A stretch of DNA of 14,367 nucleotides, from contig QMMZ01000013.1 of NCBI GenBank assembly GCA_003647525.1, forward strand, positions 1 through 14,367, in the 5' to 3' direction. Position numbers and translations under genes: made by a program. The stretch is from Deltaproteobacteria bacterium. GTDB lineage: Bacteria > Desulfobacterota > Desulfobacteria > Desulfobacterales > ETH-SRB1. The notes under the pieces were generated by a model, which was not told where the DNA came from, made no database searches, and was given only the letters and a program-made list of their open reading frames with translations. The first letter of the stretch is position 1. Each line of letters opens with the position of its first letter. Below, in pieces: positions 11,951 through 14,367 of this stretch.

Positions 11951-14366
11951 ATTGTATTTCATTCAATCTATTATAAACTTTATACAACATCCATTCCTTC
12001 ACAACATCTCCAAAGGTTGTGTCATCCATAATTTTTGTAAATATATCCAGGTTGCTGTCCATTCTTTCTATTAATTTATTTTGGAACATATCTTCAAAAC
12101 CGAATTTAAAATTGCCAATGCTGTTGTTTTTGGCCTGCTCTGATAATTTTTCATCCGCAACCAGTTCCTCTTCAATTTGAGTGAAGAAATATTTATCAGC
12201 ATCAGTAAAATCCGTTCCAAATTTATCGTTTAAAATTTCAATGATTTCAGAGAGCCTGGCTAATTCTTCTTTTTCTTTTTTTGTCCCTGCCTCCATTATT
12301 GGATGAAGCTCACTTTCGCTGTCTTTTTCAAGGACAATTGTGCCTTCTCTTATTTTTTGCAGCCTGTAGTATTCCAAAGCCACTTCATCGTGGAGTTTAA
12401 ATCTATCCGAAACATCCCGTTTTGGCAGCTTGTTGAGGAGAAGGCGCGCGTACACATAAAACTTTTCCAATTCCATATCCGCAAACGGCATGATCTGGGA
12501 TAAAAAAGAATAAAGCCGAATAAAAACGGTCAAGGTATGTTTGAAATCTTCCTGTTCTTCTTCGTCTTTTATGGCCTTATAACGGTCAACCGCAGGATCG
12601 ATGAAAGAATTAAGCATGGCGTGGTCTTTTGCACTGCTAAGTTTTCGTGATTTAAAAAAGATTTTGGAAAAAGCATCTATTTCAGACTGCCAAATGATCT
12701 GAAAACCTTCGAGTTTGTTTTTCAGGTCGTAGAGCTTGTTCGGATCGGTTGTTGAAAAAAGCGCAGTCTGTTCATAATAGGGTTGAAATGCATCTATTAT
12801 TTCCTGCTCTTCGTTAGCAAAATCAAGAATAAACGTATCTTCTTTTCCCGGATATATTCTGTTCAAGCGAGAAAGTGTTTGAACTGCTCTAACGCCGGAC
12901 AGTTTTTTATCCACATACATAGTGTGTAGCAACGGCTGATCAAAACCGGTCTGATACTTTTCCGCAACCAGCAGGATTTGATACTCATTTGTTGCAAATT
13001 TTTCCGGCAGTTCTTTTTCCTTAAACCCATTGATTTCATATTCGGTATAGGAAATGCCGGTGTCTCTGTCGGTAAAAGCGGTAAATGCAAAAAAGGCAAG
13101 GTTGGGTTGCTTGCCGCGCGCCAGCATTGAGGTTCTTATCTCATCTTCAATGTCGTGATCTTTGCCATACTCAGGCGTTTCACTCTCGATTTCACTGCTC
13201 ATATCAATAACCGTCAGGGTTTCTTTCATCTTTTTTGAAGCCTCGCCCCCTTGGGAGCTGTGGGCTTCATCCACGATTATGGCATAGTTTCTTTTGGGAA
13301 GCTCGCCGATCTTATCGAGCACAAAAGGAAATTTCTGAAGGGTGGTGATAATTATATTGATTCCGGCGCTCAAGGCCAAGGCAAGCTGGGTAGAATCCTT
13401 GTCAATTTTTTGAACAACGCCGAGCTTATGTTCAAACTGGTATATGGTGTTCTGGAGTTGCTGATCCAAAACAAGCCTGTCCGTGACAACGATTACCGAA
13501 TCAAAAGCCCTTTCATCTTTATCATTATGCAAACTGGATAACCTGTAGGCAAGCCATGCAATGGAATTGCTTTTGCCGCTGCCTGCTGAATGCTGAATCA
13601 GATAATTATTACCGGTGCCTTTTTGCCTGGCATCCCGTGCTATCTTTCTGACAACATCCAGTTGATGAAACCTGGGGAATATCAGCTTTTCTTTTTTAAA
13701 TATTTTCCCGTCAATTTTATATTCTTCGGTCTGCAAGAGAAGAAAAGAGCCGATGATGTCCATCCAGCTATCTTTGATCCAGACATCTTCACACAGATAG
13801 GCGGTTTTGTGGCCGTTCGGATTGGGCGGATTGCCGGCGCCCTTATTATAGCCTTGATTAAAAGGAAGATAGCGGGTGGCTTTGCCTTCAAGCCTGGTCG
13901 CCATGTAAACTTCGTCAGTATCAACGGCAAAATGCACGAAGGCGCGTTTCTTGAATTTAAAAAGCAGCTCGTTTGGATCTCTATCAGCAGCATACTGCCA
14001 TTTGGCATTTACCACATTCTGGCCGGTAAACTGATTTTTCAGCTCCACAGTTGCCACTGGCAGGCCGTTTAGACTGAGCAGCATGTCAATTGAGTTTTCA
14101 TTTTTAAGGCTGTATTTTACCTGACGGGTTACTGTAAGACGGTTTTTGTTGTACAAGGCAATTGTTTCAGGATTCAGCTTGCTGGCCGGTTTGAAATAGG
14201 CCATTTTAAACCGGACTCCATAATCCACAAAGCCGTTGCGGAGCACATCAAGCGTACCCCGGTTGTCAAGTTCGTTAAAAAGACGTTGCAGAATCTTGGA
14301 TTCAGCCTGAGAACCATGGATTTCAGATAGTTTTTCCCAGGATTGTGGTTGAGTGTCCTTAAGAAA
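11946..14366 (-). CDS. hsdR: Type I restriction enzyme subunit R (HsdR), partial and internally deleted
   Basis: The 5' end lies outside the window; 806 residues are visible. HsdR is the cleaving and DNA-translocating subunit of type I restriction complexes. Counting from the first visible codon: DYGVRFKMAYFKPAS; the nuclease active site D94...E108-L-K110 (VATVELKN); Walker A AGSGKS at 261-266; IIVDEAHSSQG (DEAH 366-369); then LAFFAFTA where motif III would continue TPK, but the text jumps to FTDRDTGISYTEYEINGFKE, which belongs much further on in the family; then LLVAEKYQTGFDQP and motif VI QTLSRLNR (496-503). So about 130 residues, the front half of the second RecA-like domain, are missing in frame at about 13074-13077. 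Translocation should be lost. The stop TAG (11948-11946) comes from the palindromic repeat. No hsdM/hsdS in view. Confidence 0.93.
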   Translation of the reverse strand, partial: FLKDTQPQSWEKLSEIHGSQAESKILQRLFNELDNRGTLDVLRNGFVDYGVRFKMAYFKPASKLNPETIALYNKNRLTVTRQVKYSLKNENSIDMLLSLNGLPVATVELKNQFTGQNVVNAKWQYAADRDPNELLFKFKKRAFVHFAVDTDEVYMATRLEGKATRYLPFNQGYNKGAGNPPNPNGHKTAYLCEDVWIKDSWMDIIGSFLLLQTEEYKIDGKIFKKEKLIFPRFHQLDVVRKIARDARQKGTGNNYLIQHSAGSGKSNSIAWLAYRLSSLHNDKDERAFDSVIVVTDRLVLDQQLQNTIYQFEHKLGVVQKIDKDSTQLALALSAGINIIITTLQKFPFVLDKIGELPKRNYAIIVDEAHSSQGGEASKKMKETLTVIDMSSEIESETPEYGKDHDIEDEIRTSMLARGKQPNLAFFAFTAFTDRDTGISYTEYEINGFKEKELPEKFATNEYQILLVAEKYQTGFDQPLLHTMYVDKKLSGVRAVQTLSRLNRIYPGKEDTFILDFANEEQEIIDAFQPYYEQTALFSTTDPNKLYDLKNKLEGFQIIWQSEIDAFSKIFFKSRKLSSAKDHAMLNSFIDPAVDRYKAIKDEEEQEDFKHTLTVFIRLYSFLSQIMPFADMELEKFYVYARLLLNKLPKRDVSDRFKLHDEVALEYYRLQKIREGTIVLEKDSESELHPIMEAGTKKEKEELARLSEIIEILNDKFGTDFTDADKYFFTQIEEELVADEKLSEQAKNNSIGNFKFGFEDMFQNKLIERMDSNLDIFTKIMDDTTFGDVVKEWMLYKVYNRLNEIQS

Positions 14367-14367
14367 A

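Noticed and set aside
13590..14072. 160-codon plus-strand ORF opposite hsdR
   Set aside because: Antisense shadow; the minus strand carries the intact HsdR nuclease motif through this stretch.

Overview
The window looks like a chromosomal segment of an anaerobic, AT-rich Gram-negative bacterium, most likely a sulfate-reducing member of the Desulfobacterota. This rests on the mfd, SurA-like, mgtE, recO, GHMP-kinase, Fe-S protein run, a Cys-rich ferredoxin of the anaerobe type, and heptamer-based intergenic repeats. The lineage is inferred from gene content; no rRNA or other marker is present.

Left part, 1 to about 6.8 kb, plus strand: ordinary core genes. These are the C-terminal third of Mfd (transcription-coupled repair), a periplasmic SurA/PpiC-type prolyl isomerase, the magnesium channel MgtE, RecO (3 nt behind mgtE), a GHMP-family sugar kinase, and a ferredoxin-like Fe-S protein whose ribosome binding site sits in the loop of a small hairpin. 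Three of the spacers carry a shared family of 7-bp-period repeats, two of them arranged as inverted pairs.

Right part, about 7.0 to 14.4 kb, all minus strand: an accessory, defence-like island in visible decay. Read in the direction of transcription it holds: a type I restriction subunit HsdR (5' end outside the window) with an in-frame gap in its second motor domain; a 73-bp nested palindromic repeat that supplies the HsdR stop codon; radC; a coding remnant; a small conserved protein; an operon of an OLD-like AAA ATPase, a DUF4276 TOPRIM-like partner and a DEAD/DEAH helicase-nuclease reduced to its first ~31 and last ~110 residues; two tiny coupled ORFs; and a DUF433/DUF5615 toxin-antitoxin pair flanked on both sides by remnants sharing the peptide VKVxYRPELGTG.

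The most interesting content is this operon. The tight spacing (1-nt overlap, 8-nt overlap, 4-nt gap) says that the split AAA/TOPRIM pair and the BPTD_3080-like helicase-nuclease formed one transcriptional unit, probably an anti-phage or restriction module. Two neighbouring helicase-nucleases (this one and HsdR) lost internal motor segments but kept their nuclease motifs. About 500 nt between the Fe-S gene and the toxin-antitoxin pair (6764-7262) marks the boundary between core and island. No tRNA, rRNA, CRISPR array, transposase or integrase was seen.
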